From contig WPIO01000048.1 in NCBI GenBank assembly GCA_009760855.2, positions 1,081,501 through 1,130,000 on the forward strand: a DNA stretch of 48,500 nt, in the 5' to 3' direction. A program made the position numbers and the translations under genes. Positions within the stretch are counted from its first letter, which is position 1. Every line of letters begins with the position of its first letter. Below the pieces are notes generated by a model. That model saw only the letters and a list, made by a program, of their open reading frames with translations. It was not told the DNA's origin and made no database searches. Shown here piece after piece: positions 30,605-42,183 of this stretch. The DNA comes from Cristatella mucedo (taxonomy: Eukaryota > Bryozoa > Phylactolaemata > Cristatellidae).

Positions 30605-31490
30605 GTAGGCCATGCATTCGTGATATGCCGTCTCGACTTCTATAATTCACTGCTTACTGGCCTACCGGCATGTGCGATCAGGCGATTGCAGCTGGTGCAA
30701 AACTCCGCAGCTAGGCTTGTCTGTCGTGAGCATCACAGTTGCCACATCACACCACTTTTCGCCGACCTGCACTGGCTACCAGTCAAGCAACGGATTGACT
30801 TCACAAGGTTTTGTTGATCACTTTTAGGTCCCTTCATTCTGTGGCTCCAACCTGTCTGTGAGATCTACTCCCCCACCAGGCCAAGCATCGTACCACCCGC
30901 TTTTCGGAATCCAACAGTCTACAATTACCTCGTACAAACCTCAAATCCTTTGGAGATCGTGCATTTAGTTCGCATGCTCCCAAAGCCTGGAACTCACTCC
31001 CGACTTGTGTCAGAACATCCCCTGACCTGACCACATTTAAAAAGAACTTAAAAACACGCCTATTTAGGACGGCATTTAGTGGGTCCCTGTGATTCGTCCT
31101 TCATGTGCTTATGCGTGCTGACACCGTTGACGCTGCCACTAACCACACTTGCATGCTGACCCTGTGCATATCACCCCTAAAAAAAAAATCCTAGCTGATT
31201 AAACAGCCTCTTTTTGTATAGAGACAGAAGAGCCTTTGCGGCTATCACCACCGCTTGCAGTGGCGATAAAGAATCGCCTACCGCAGGAATCGAACCCATG
31301 ACCTCGGGACCGAGGTCGATAGAGCAACCGCCTTACCTAGTGTGCCCCTAACCATGTTAATCATTTTGTTTGTTTATCAAGCATGATATTACTCACCATT
31401 AAATTGCATTTCCATTTGCAGCAAATTTAAAGCGCCTAGAGAGTGATTGAGTTCTCTGAGGGCGCTTTATAAGTGCATTATTATGATTAT
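30605..31490 (+). mobile_element. LINE A copy carrying a nested SINE1
   Basis: Coding words run from the HAFVICRLDFYNSLLTGLPA region to KQRIDF, where a small insertion shifts the frame near 30802. They continue with FGDRAFSSHAPKAWNSLP-like words to the SGSL end near 31090. The 3' UTR is split by SINE1 at 31181-31344. The terminus AAAGCGCCTAGAGAGTGATT and GAGGGCGCTTTATAAGTGC ends in a TTA-rich run. Confidence 0.9.
31181..31344 (-). mobile_element. SINE1 nested in a LINE A 3' UTR
   Basis: On the - strand the copy shows CACACTAGGTAAGGCGGTTG, B box GGTTCGATTCC, GCAAGCGGTGGTGATAGCCG, CAAAGGCTCTTCTGTCTC and TTTAATCAGCTAGGA, then a T8 run. It is flanked by CCCCTAA at 31174-31180 and 31345-31351, a 7-bp target-site duplication at a site that is uninterrupted in other LINE A copies (CACCCCTAACCATG). 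The first dozen bases of the head are missing. Confidence 0.92.
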
Positions 31491-31620
31491 TTTTATTATA
31501 TTAGGTCATTTGCATAAGAGCACGCGTTCGGCTAATTGCATAAAAACAACAGCTTAGCGGAGCTGATATTTGAAATTCCAGGTGGACTGCAGCTCAAAAC
31601 GTGCCTGGCCAGGGCTAGGC

Positions 31621-33484
31621 TGATGTAATAGTTACAGAGGGGGAATGCTGGTCCCTCTGAGCGCACGGGGAGCTCATGGCTAGGGCTGGCCACTTTGAGG
31701 GGGCATGCACTCGGTCTTGCACTCTACTGTCATGTCCACTAGTAAGATTGAAATCCTACAGATGGCTCATCAAACCTAGAACAATGCTCCCTTATCTCAA
31801 TGCTTTCGTAAAACTTTGAGGCTAAGCTAATCTTACTATTGTGATCGAGCTGGTACACTATTCTTGCTTGCTACGCAGAGTTTCGACGGCATCTGCCCCT
31901 TATAGTGTCACCACGCACTTATACACGATTCGTTATCTACGGTCTGACGAGAACGTTGACGAAGTCAGGCCAATTTCCCATGGCATCATTAGGAATTTAA
32001 TCCTATATATTGCAAGCAGTTGAGCCAGATTTCTTGCATCGCATTGAGTAAGGATTAACTGGAACGATGTCGACGTATGCCCCAAGTGGCTAGATATATA
32101 GCGAGGAGTCTTAATACAAATGCATTGTGTGCACTATCTTTCAACCTATTGCTCACAGGTCGGACACTGGTTGACGAATTCATAAGTTGGAAGTTGAGAC
32201 GCAGGTAATACCGCACGATTCTCACTACGGTATCTTCGGCAATCTTTGCCGAAACGAGTGCCCTGCGGGTTACAAGGTTGCTGTAGAGGAGCGTGGATCT
32301 TGAATGGCGGACAATGAAAGACCAAATCGGAGCAGCCTTTGCAAGGCTGGCTAGGCTCGAGATTGTACCGTAGAAGAACTTTTCTGCTGGCGTCTCCGGA
32401 CTTGAGAAACGTGCAGTAGTAGTATCTGAAGAGATGGGAAAAGGTGAAGGAAAAGAGGTGCATTACAAAGGCACTACAGCAGTTACAAGGGGGTCGTTCG
32501 ACAACTGGGGAGTCGGCAAAAACACGGTGGCAATTCTAGTTAGTTGTTGGAGAATTGCGGAAAAGACGTGCTGGCAACATACCGGCGAGCTTCGTTGGAT
32601 TTCTCCGCACGGAGACCACTGGATTAACTATGTCAGTGCGTATCTGTTCGACAGATGATTATCTTCTTGCCACGTTTCCTCTCCTGGGAGAAGATTTGTT
32701 CGCGGAGTTCGTGCAAAAGAAGGATCGAAACAATCTTTTCATCGGTGGTGCACCGCCATAATACGACGCTACTTGCTTTTCAGGCCATTTGTGTGGCAAT
32801 TCATTCGCGGCATTTAACCAGCCGTCTTGCTGATTTCAAGCTTTAATAAGTCCATAACTCGGTACGCTCATTACAACGCTCGTGTCGTCGTCAAGTTGGC
32901 AGCTTGACGTAAGCTTTGTCCATCTTAGGCAGCACAAACGTTGAGTGTTCACTGTAAATTAAGGTAATGGCATCGTTTTTACTGAAAGATTCCTTTGAAA
33001 CAATCTCTTCCTTACAATTGGTCCTAAATATATGATATCTCACGTATGAAGTGTGGAATAAATAGCATTAACCGGAGGAGTCCGTTGAAGAGAGGTATAA
33101 ATCACTCGGGACACTATATCCGGCCCACTCCGTAGCCCAGCTCACTAAATTGATGAGATCCTTGTCACCAGCAGTTAGTTAGAAGGGATGACTTGAAAGA
33201 AGGGATGACTTCTCAAGAGCAGAATAATAAGAAATAAGCACGTCACTTCGGTCGCTACTGCTAAGAAATGCCTAATTAATTATCCATCGTGTGGCTCATC
33301 TTGACCTATTATCCTCTGCATTGCTGACGAACACCGTCGAATATCTGTGAAGCGTTTGCCAGCCGTTTCATTTAGCTCAAGTAGTCGATGCCTCGCGAAA
33401 TTAGATATTTCACGGCCTTCGGGAGAGAACTATCCTATAACTATGTGAGGCAAGGAGTCAGAGCAGCTTCCCCACATTTGTGGC
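31621..33484. other. Low-repeat stretch with one exon-like frame
   Basis: Almost 1.9 kb shows no recognised transposon. Only the - strand frame at 32146-32425 stands out and is listed separately. Confidence 0.4.
32146..32425 (-). CDS. Possible terminal exon of an unidentified Cys-rich protein
   Basis: On the - strand a pyrimidine-rich acceptor (CCTTTTCCCATCTCTTCAG) ends at 32426. It opens a 92-codon frame that runs to a TAG at 32146-32148. The frame starts YYYCTFLKSGDASRKVLL and holds spaced Cys words: PCKGCSDLVFHCPP, QPCNPQG, KDCRRY and a final CPTCEQ. Eight Cys in 92 residues suggest a secreted or zinc-binding domain. I recognise no family, upstream exons were not found, and there is no canonical AATAAA just downstream. 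Confidence 0.25.
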
Positions 33485-33556
33485 AGGCTGCGTAACACCC
33501 ACATGGTCTTTATGACTTTGTGGAGTTACAGATGGAGATACATACATAGATACAGA
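33485..33556 (+). mobile_element. LINE B 3' tail fragment
   Basis: GCTGCGTAACACCCACATGG, TCTTTATGACTTTGTGGAGT and TACAGATGGAGATACATACA are almost identical to the end of the LINE B copy at 29370-29425. Confidence 0.85.
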
Positions 33557-33609
33557 CTTACCGGATAACTAAGCTGAACTGATTGTTACGACCCTTCGCG
33601 CCTGCATGA

Positions 33610-36600
33610 CTCAATAGCAATAAAAATAATAAATACAAAAAAATTGCCTTTTGAAAACTTAATCTCCTGCTATGCACTTTATATATGCTGCCTGCAAAGG
33701 AAGCATGACCGTATGATCAGTGGTAGAATGCTCAGTGCCAGTACGCCTGAGCACACAAAGGACATTCACAAGGACCGAGTAAATGGTGTGAGAAAAAGGT
33801 GCCTCTGGCTTCTTCTTAAATGTCGTCAAGTCAGGGGGTGCCGTGACGTCAATCGGGGTGAAGTTCTGCTCTTAAGGAGCATACGAACTAAAGGCGCAGC
33901 TACCAAAGAGTTCGAGAGTTGTCCGAGGTATAGCTAAATGATTTGAGTCCAAAAGCATGTGGCACTGTGCCTAGCCTGGTGCAGAAGTAGATCGGATAGG
34001 TAGGCTGGAGCCAGAGAGTAATGAGACCTAAAAGCGAGTGACAAAACCTTGAAGTCGATGCGGTGCTTGACTGGGAGCCAGTGCAGGTCGGCAAGAAGTG
34101 GCGAAATTCGGCAACTGACGACAGATTAGACTCGCTGCAGAGTTCTGCACCAACTGTAATCGCTCGATTGCACAGGCCAGAAGACCTGCAATCAGCAAGT
34201 TACAGAAGTTGAGTAGAGACGTCGCAAATGTGTAGATCCATTTGGATGTGGTTTCCCTGCTTAAGCAAGCCAGAGGTTTCGGAATGTTATATAGCTGAAA
34301 GTAGGCAGACCTGATTGTGGAGCTGATGCGGTCATCTAGAGAGAGGTCACTTAGCAACAGAACACTCCTATTTCGTGCATATGCTAGTGGAGATATGATA
34401 GCCAAACCAATTTTGAGTGTTAAGTTTTCCATTTCTGAGTAGCAATATGTTTATCTATAGCTATTAAATAGGTTCTGTCGCCATCCAATTTGAGAAAGTT
34501 TGCTGTCATCCAAGTGTGAATGTCAGCAAGACATGCGGGAAGTGCAGTAGAGAGTTTGACATGCTGAAAGGCTGGGAGAGATCAAAGCATAGCTACACGT
34601 ATGTGTCATCTGCATACAGCTGAAAGCCTAGATTGTGATTTGCGATTATATCGGCCAGAGGAAGAACGTAAATTGTGTGAAGATGAGAACCAAGCACTGA
34701 GCACCGGGCTACCCTGTATTGTAGAGGCTCTGCGGATGATTGTTGCCCGTTGACATCAAGGCTGTGGAGTCTCGCACTGATACGGGACCTCAGCCATTGC
34801 AGTGCAGTGCCAATAATGCACAGTGTTAAGGAACGTGACTCGGGAGCCTGCGGGCACAGGGCGGAGGCCCTACGAAGGCTTAGACTGCTTATGCAGCCGC
34901 AGGCTCTCGGGCGGTTGATTGGCGGACAATGGCTCTCGGTGGATGACTCGGCAGTCTGGCACAAATCCATGCGCAAGGAAGAGCATGTGGGGACACCCGT
35001 CTACCTCAAACTGCCGCCAGCTGTCGGGCGGGTTCTGAGCGAACAATGGCTCGACACTGCCAAAACAGTGCATGCATGTACTGTAGGGCTGCCGGAGGAG
35101 TACAGCGGAGGAGGGAGTGGGCTAGATCCTTCGAGACCAGCAGCGGTTCTGAGTGTGCCGGCCTGGCCGGCGTGGTTTCTGATAATAAAGTGTTTGGTGT
35201 TAGATCCAGCAGACTTGTTGTTCGAGAGCGATACCCAGCCGACGACAGGTCACACGGAGAGCTATTACGCACAGGTAAGATGGGAGGCACTCAAGCAGGA
35301 TATGGTGATTAATAGTATCAATCACTGCCAAAAGATCAAGAAAAATTAGCACGGAAAAATTCTCTAAGTCTGGAATCCTAACAAGGTCGTTATACACCCG
35401 AAGCAATACTGACTCTGTGGAATGATTAGCTCTAAAACCAGACTAGAACTTACTTGCTAGGTTTGAAGTTTTAATATAAGAGTTAAGCTGGTCTGCCACA
35501 AATCGTTCCAGCGTCTTTCACAAGAACGGTAGAAGGGAGTCGGGATGGAAGTCGCTTAAGTTATCTTGGTCTAGTGTTGCTTTCTTAATTAGTGGCCTGA
35601 TTACAGCTTGTTTGAAAGGAGCAGGAACAATGCCTGAGGCTAAGGACATATTAACTTTGCTACTGATACATGGCAGCAGCAGATCTGTGCATCGCAGAAG
35701 AATAACAGTAGGTTCAAGGTCTAGAAGGCCAATAGTCTTCTTTGAATAGAAAATAAACGTTAAAATGAGATCGCTAGTGGAAGGCTTGAATGTGAACATT
35801 GAGGTGCTGCTGTGCTGCAAGGGATTGGGGAAAAGTCCTGTGGGAATGTTACTTCAAGAGGCAAACAGTAGAAATGTTGTTGCCTTAGGGATAGACTCTC
35901 CGATCTTATGTACATTATCTTGCTGACAAAGACCTGGAGAAGCAACCCGCTAGATCACTGCAAGGATCGCGAGGTAAGGTGCAAACCTGTGAGTGGTAAA
36001 GAGATCATTGATGGTGGACATCAGGGTTTATAGAATTGTGCATCTGGGATTCGAACATCGTTTTATGAAAGCTGGAGCTTGGCCTTTGCAAGGATAGATT
36101 GGTACTATCTAAAGTAGTCTGCATATGCCAGTAACGGCTGGTTAAATGGGATTTTTTGAATTCTTCCTCAAGCTTTCGCTTAGTAGACCTAGCTAGTTTA
36201 ATGTCTGTGGTAAACCGAAGGCCATCTTGGCAAGGGCGTACATGCAGACGAACAACTCGTTAAGAATGTCGTCTACTGTCGTGTTGTAACGCTGCAGCTG
36301 TGAGGGCAGGTCGGAAGGGGTGTCGAAGATTGCGAACCAAATCAATGTCAAGATTCTTGATGTTTCGTGATTCACAGATTATTCTAGATATCGAGGAGGG
36401 CACAGACTACAGCGTGAATGAGATCAGCATGTAGACAGATATCCAGGATTTGGTGCGAACAAGAGAGAATAGAATAGAATCGTGGAAAAATATTTGATTG
36501 AATGTCTGACTTTTGCTGTGAGTCGGGTTATGTATGCAAATCGCAAAAAAGATAAGTCGGTCCGTGCACATAATTCGACACTTAAGGGGTCAGTTCAATC

Positions 36601-37190
36601 ATTGAAATATATGTTGGAATCCCTTAGAACTAGGAAGTGACAATTTCCTGTACATGATGTCGAAATGAGATCATGAAAATCTTACATAAATGAAGACTTT
36701 GTACCTGGGGGGGGGCTACAGTATTACCGCCTTACAAGACTTAAAAACAGGATATTGGAAAAACTAGACAAAGAGGACTGCTAGCTGCTTGAAATTGAGG
36801 GAGAAACGGGCTGCAATAGCAACTCGTCCACCAGTTCTGATTGATCCCGAGAGTATGAAAGAAAGAGAAGCCTGTCGGGGAGGCGTCGGCTACAATCGGG
36901 CAGTTGGTAGATTTTAGCCATGTCTCAAAACAAACAGGTCGTGCGTCGTCAATAATCATGTCGAGTACGATTAAGTATATATTGCATATTGAGCACGAGA
37001 GACCCAAAGGCACATTTAAAGATTGGCCGCCGCCGCCGGGGTGATAGCAGGCCTGAGTGACTCACAGCAAAGCCTAAAGGAGAGCGAGCCGGACGGCCCG
37101 ACACAAGGCTAGAACTATTGAACATCGCCCACTTATCCCCTCGCTTAGCACGAGTAGGCTTCCTATAGGCAATTCGCAATTCACGAAACT
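33610..37190 (-). mobile_element. LINE A, near full-length but decayed, with LTR2 inserted
   Basis: On the - strand, from high to low coordinates: an endonuclease start with ETWLKSTNCPIVADASPTGF (about 36900) and a linker YNTTVDDILNELFV near 36290. Reverse-transcriptase blocks follow: FKPSTSDLIL and KKTIGLLDLEPT near 35770, VIRPLIKKATLDQDNLSDF near 35560, a decayed AAFDTVDH block (LLAVIDTINHHILL) near 35300, and QLYADDTYV near 34600. The C-terminal words LVQNSAASLICRQ and a tail at 33610-33700 close it. It has many stops and frameshifts. It is the most complete LINE in the window, about 3.1 kb without the 445-bp LTR2 at 34824-35268. Confidence 0.86.
34824..35268 (+). mobile_element. Solo LTR, family LTR2 (about 445 bp)
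   Basis: The insertion starts TGTTAAGGAACGTGACTCGG and ends near GAGAGCTATTAC. It is flanked by GCACAG at 34818-34823 and 35269-35274, which fits a 5-6 bp target-site duplication. It holds AATAAA at 35184-35189 and is absent from the matching place of the LINE A copy at 42437-45418. A long open frame across it (34750-35349) is chance. The family differs from LTR1 in sequence and duplication length. Confidence 0.72.
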
Positions 37191-37509
37191 TGGTAGCAGC
37201 CGCTAACTGGATTGCGTTTGAATGACAATAGTGAAATGATAATAAGCATGCACGACTGCATCTGAGGTCGCTAAGAGTCGGCTAAGCGATAGTCGCTGAC
37301 TACTTGGTTGTCCAATGCTCAGACCAGTGGGGAGGTGGCTGGCACTTGGGAGAGAACCAACTGGATGGCAGACCCACATGGGGCACGCACTTGGCCAGCA
37401 GCCAGCCGAAAAAACTTGACAGTCGCACTACTCTTTTGTCAGATCTCAAACCATTTCCAACTTGTTTTGCTTTTTTTCAACTGCACCTTGGCAATGAGAA
37501 CGTTGGCAT
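37191..37509. other. No gene recognised
   Basis: No feature recognised between two LINE A segments. Confidence 0.4.
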
Positions 37510-37580
37510 GGCTCTAGAGTGAGAGATTGATTTATCTGAAGGCGCTATATCAAATGTATGATGATTATTATTATTATTAA
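37510..37580 (+). mobile_element. LINE A 3' tail fragment
   Basis: CTCTAGAGTGAGAGATTGAT, TTATCTGAAGGCGCTATATC and AAATGTATGATGATTATTA keep the hairpin and TTA end. Confidence 0.7.
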
Positions 37581-38513
37581 TTTAGATCCACTGCAGCTTG
37601 CTGATAATTGCAATCGTTAGTTGTTTTTCCGTTTGTCGTTACCCTGTTCACACTGGCCTGGAAAAAACCTTTTTTGTAACAGTACTATGACAAGGTGATT
37701 TCTAAGATTCCAGACCCTCAGCTAGACCGGTCTTCAGTTTAACGTACAGCGCTAGTGAACTGGGTTCTTTTAACAGTATTACAACCCTCAGTACGGCACC
37801 GGCGCTTTCAATCTATAAACGAAGGGAAGAGGTATTGGGAGCTACAAACGTATCAAGCAGTCACCACGAACCTTATACGCGGACGGTGAGCATTTTAACC
37901 CATCAACCAGCTCGACAGACAGCGACTAAGCACCAGTAATTGATCAGTTTTCATTTTTTGTCAGGTAGATGCCACTAATAGCTGGCTAAACAAACTGCTC
38001 GTTTTTATTCGCATTCTAATAGAGGTATGGCTAGGCCAGAGATTAGCATCGACCTCCGTGGTTCATTTTGCCACATTCAGTTTAGCAGCACATCATTTAT
38101 ATTGCCCCTTTACCATTCGACACAATTATCTTCGTACATCCTTTCATACCTTGCGGTGCTGTCGGTCCTTTAAAACTGAGACAAGCTGAGGCCAAATCGG
38201 CAAACATTTGGAACAGGCCAAAGGACAGCCGGAAACGGTCTCTTACACTACCCGTGTACAGCTGAAAGCTGCTCGTGGGAAGCCGAGAACTCAAGGCACA
38301 GCATTTGCACGTTTGGATCGGCCAGCGAGTCGTGTTGCTTCGGCTGTTTTAACTTTCTCGCCGAATTGAGGACCGTGCAACGCTGGGCAAGGAGGAGTGC
38401 CAGCAGCGAGGTAACTGCAACTCCTCATGCCGAGTCGGCTGTGTTCGCATATACAGTCGTTCGGCGAGCTGGGTGGCACAGAAGCTGCAGCAGCATACAT
38501 GCACTACAAGGCC
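37581..38513. other. No gene recognised
   Basis: No exon or known repeat was recognised. Confidence 0.4.
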
Positions 38514-38542
38514 TTGTGTGTGTGTGTGTGTGTGTGTGTGTG
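38514..38542. repeat. (GT)n microsatellite
   Basis: An alternating TG run of about 28 bases. Confidence 0.97.
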
Positions 38543-39049
38543 CATGTAAGACCAGCATATATGCAGGTACATGGTTCACAGAGCAACTGCAGCTGATAGG
38601 AAACCACTGATGAGGGTATATTATGTATACGTATATGTATATGGTATAGTATGACCTGTCTCGGGATTGCCGGCAGCATTCTCAAGCCATTGCTATCCCA
38701 CGAGTGCAACCATTTCTTATATGCACCTTCGGTGACCAACCGGTTCAGACCCACCGGAGCCAACCCCATAGAACGGTGGGGAACGGGCAGCGCGGCCTTA
38801 GATGACTGCGGCTTGGCAGGAGATTCTCAATAAAGCTCGCAGCCATGCAGTAGGCTGAGCAGCATCCTACAGACTGCTGATGCACAGTAAGCATAATGCC
38901 AGCTGATTGATGGGGGGGGGGCAGCTGCAGAACCAGAGGTTATAATTGCCTTGTTTGCCGTGCTGCATTTTGAGTGACAACCACTACCTCCATGCACTGG
39001 CTGACCATTGCCAGATCGACCTGTGTATTTGCCGAGTTTCATTTTTAAA
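38543..39049. other. No gene recognised
   Basis: Contains a TATACGTATATGTATATG stretch at about 38620 and a G9 run near 38911. No exon or repeat family was recognised. Confidence 0.4.
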
Positions 39050-39340
39050 TGCTCAACCCAGCCTTAGGGCCTCAAAGACAACCACTCTCCTGTTGCCGAC
39101 TATGGCACATCCTTTCCAGCCATGCTAAAGTGCTACTTCCATGCTACTCACTATCTCAACTGCTCTCCTGACTCAGCTATGCTCCTCACTTTCTCTCTGT
39201 TGCGTGAGATGAAGTCTATTGGCTACCGAATGCATACCGAAAGCCGTTTAGGCTGTGAGAGTGCCATACAAAACTCTCCTACGTAAGATCCACATAGTCT
39301 TTGTGGAGTTACAAGCAGAAATACATTATTTCAGTGAGTC
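39050..39340 (+). mobile_element. LINE B 3' end
   Basis: GACAACCACTCTCCTGTTGC, CACATCCTTTCCAGCCATG, TGCTACTCACTATCTCAACT, GGCTACCGAATGCATACCGA, AAGCCGTTTAGGCTGTGAGA and GAGTTACAAGCAGAAATACA follow the LINE B order. The coding frame is broken. Confidence 0.83.
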
Positions 39341-40091
39341 TACTCTAAGAAGGATCCTCAGTACTACCAGAAGCCACACCTAAGCTAGGGGCAGGACTTG
39401 GCAACGTCGGGGTTTTTAACCCGATTCGTCGATTGGGCAGAAAAATAGCTCTCCCACTCACTCTCTCTCTCTCACACACTCTTTGTCGCAATTCACTATC
39501 TTGAGATCGATCAGCAATCGCCTAGAAAACTTTAGCACATTAGCGCATACATTCACAGACGCTAGCGTCAAGCCTGCCCGGTGATACCGACTCAAGTTGT
39601 AATTCCGGCTCACAGACAGAAAGTGAGAAATAGAGCTATCACAATAGTAGCGACCGCCTGGGCTGCATTGCAGGTACAGGCAGAGCAGCTAGGCGACTGC
39701 AGACCGCACCAACGCAGGCAGGGCCAGATACGCAGAGATCAAGAGACCAACATCAGCCCAGTCACGGCAGCCACGAAGCCAGCTCAGCCTGGCTGCTTGC
39801 ACTCCATGCAATACTCCCCAAAAAGAGGGAGCCCTTACAAAAAAAAGGTAGTAGGTGCTCCTGGAAGCGCGCTTGTGCACGGCACGCGTGCGCACTCACA
39901 GTTGCAGCAGACGCAGCAGCCAGCCAGCCAGCCAGGCTCTCTCTCGCGGTGCCCCCCCCCCCCCCCGATCGTTAACGTAGACATGGGCGGCGGCACTCTG
40001 CTGCCATCCGAGAACGACAGACGATTTGACTGCACTGATCATCGACCTCTAATGCCCAAAGGACACTGGAGCAGGCAGGAGCGATACCGGA
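39341..40091 (-). other. Region downstream of the ENTPD4/7-like gene
   Basis: It probably includes the 3' UTR of the - strand gene. I see no canonical AATAAA on the - strand here. A C-run (about 39951-39966) and an A-run near 39838 occur. The 177-codon + strand frame at 39581-40114 is antisense to the last ENTPD exon and has no motif. Confidence 0.4.
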
Positions 40092-40341
40092 CTAGGCTAG
40101 ACGGTAGCTACTAGAGAGAGGGACTCCCTCCTCCACGTCGTACTCCTTGTTTGCCGACGCGAAGTAGCTCATCGACGACGGCATGGTCTGCAGCGCGGCC
40201 GGTACGACCTTGAGGTGCCGGCAGTAGAGCGCGATGGCCGCCACGACGACCAGGAAGCAGACGGCAGCAGCATAAGGCAGCAGCATCCGTGACTGCACGG
40301 TCCACATGCTGACGACCTCGTGCGGATGCTCGTGCACAGCG
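40092..40341 (-). other. ENTPD4/7 terminal exon with C-terminal membrane helix
   Basis: The acceptor CTTTCTTTCAG-like tract (GTGGCCTTCTTTCAG) is followed by AVHEHPHEVVSMWTVQSR, then the hydrophobic helix MLLPYAAAVCFLVVVAAIAL, YCRHLK, and a cytosolic tail ending KEYDVEEGVPLSSSYRLA and TAG (40092-40094). The tail's acidic DVEEGVPL could act as a sorting signal, which is an inference only. Confidence 0.93.
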
Positions 40342-42136
40342 CTGAAAGAAGGCCACGAAAGGAAGTGGCCAGCGATGAAGGCAGCTGCTAGCTAGGGAGA
40401 AGCTGGCAGCCGGGCAGGCAGGCAGCACGAAGCGCAGGCCGAGTGCCAGCCGATGCTACCGATGCATTGAGAAAGAGGGCATTTCACAGCAGTCGCGACA
40501 GCGTTTTCCCTCAGCATTGATTGGCCATGTCCCTTGACAAGAGTGGAGCGCGTTTGTTGGCGACGCGATCACCCTGATGCACGCAGTGGGTGCAATGTTG
40601 CATGCTCATAACACTGCTTTTGTCCCATCGTACGTCCGCAGATGCTCTCACGCTGGCGTCAGCAGCAGGCACTGCCAGGAACAAGCCCAGCAAACAGCTA
40701 GGAACAAACAGCTAGGAACAAACAACTAAAAGCAAAAAACAACATAACAACTAGGAGCAAAGCCAGCGGGACGCATGCTGACGCCTGCTTCGCAGGCGCA
40801 TCGACTCACCTTGAGGGGAAGTATCGAGTCTTGAAAATGAGAGACCCCAGGGTCCACTGCACTTCCTGGCCGTTGATCTCGTTGATAGACTCGAACTTTG
40901 TGTCAGTCTTCGGAAAGCGAAAACCTTCATGCAGCATCGTCACTATCCAGCCTACTTTGAAACACTCAGATCTGCAAAAAATGCACGATGAAAAGTTTAT
41001 TTAGCTGACCGAACAGCCAAGAGGGTGGGTCTCGTCCATTTCCCAATTGAAGCTTCGACCTTCCAGCAGCTGCAGCAAGACGTCAAAGACAAAAACAATG
41101 CTGGCAGGCAGAAGAACCCAAACAGCAGAAGGTTGGGCACTATCGATCCAACCCGGGCCACGAGTGCCGCTGCAAAAGCAGCGGCAGACGCCTTCGAGAA
41201 AGAACTGGCCTATGCGGCATCAGCTCGGATGCAGCCACTATCGCCAACGACCAAGCAGAGCAAAAGCTTCGACGTCGGTGCTGTGGCACCGCATTCGAAG
41301 GTTTAGACAATGTCGTGCAGCCGTGGCACCAGCAACGCAACGACGCAATGAGCCGAGAGGCGCCTGGTCGTAGCTATCGCCGGGCAAGAACTCACACACG
41401 GACAAACGTCAGACTTACTTCAGCCGCTCCATATCGGCAAACGGATAGGAGCCTGAGGCGTGGCGCTGCAGGGTATCCACCCACGGCGTTTTGCAGAACG
41501 TCTACAACAAAAGAGCCCCGGCTGCAGAAAAGCCACTCCCGCCGGTCTACTCCATCCAGCTGTCTCTACACTTTCACCCGGCTTTCTTAAAGAAATGCTC
41601 ACTTCCAACGCAGGTAAGTGATGACACATGCCCATTGGTATGTATTTCCAGTTCATCAGCGTACCTCCCAGTCCTCTGCTTCACAATCTGCAGTGGGAGC
41701 AGGGGGAGGACAAGGGGGCACGAGGGGGAGAGAGAGTCTTGCCCATACCGTGCTGCAATGCTGCACAAATTTTAACCCAACTCTTCGCCTGACCACATCG
41801 ACATACAAAACGTTAATTAAAAGACCTTAAAGTCTTTGTAGAGATTTTCTCGAACGATCTAGCACTTAAAGGCAGAGCAAGGAAAGCTCTGGAAAGAGAA
41901 TAACAATTCTGAATGAAAAGATAACAGCATGGCCACGAAAAAAAACAGCTCCGAAACAGTGTGCAACAACTGACAACCACCTCACGGGAGTAAAAGAGAC
42001 AGACAACAAAAGCCAAATAGAGACAAAGAGACAGACAGACAGACAAAAAGAGAGAGACAGGGTGAGAGACAGAGATAGGGAAAGACAGAGCAAGAATAAG
42101 ACATAAACAGAGACAGACAGACAAAGAGACAGACAG

Positions 42137-42183
<47 letters not shown>

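Larger units (their letters stand above)
30255..31620 (+). repeat. Diverged tandem repeat split by a LINE A insertion
   Basis: GGAGGCCATTTGCATGAGTA (30258) and GGAGGCCATTCGCACTACAG (30430) start two related blocks. A third related block (AGGTCATTTGCATAAGAGCA, with TTCCAGGTGGACTGCAGCTC) lies at about 31503-31620, beyond the LINE A copy. The shared middle words are GGCAGGTGGATCACAGTTCC and CCAGGTGGACTGCAGCTC. The family is unknown and similarity is moderate. Confidence 0.5.

Noticed and set aside
32434-32846. Overlapping + strand frames opposite the Cys-rich exon candidate
   Set aside because: They have short, low-complexity composition with no motif and no splice context. The - strand frame is the better candidate.
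34750-35349. 199-codon + strand open frame as a gene
   Set aside because: It covers LTR2 plus antisense LINE flanks on both sides and has no domain motif.
39581-40114. 177-codon + strand frame
   Set aside because: It overlaps the last ENTPD exon antisense, includes A and C homopolymers, and shows no motif.
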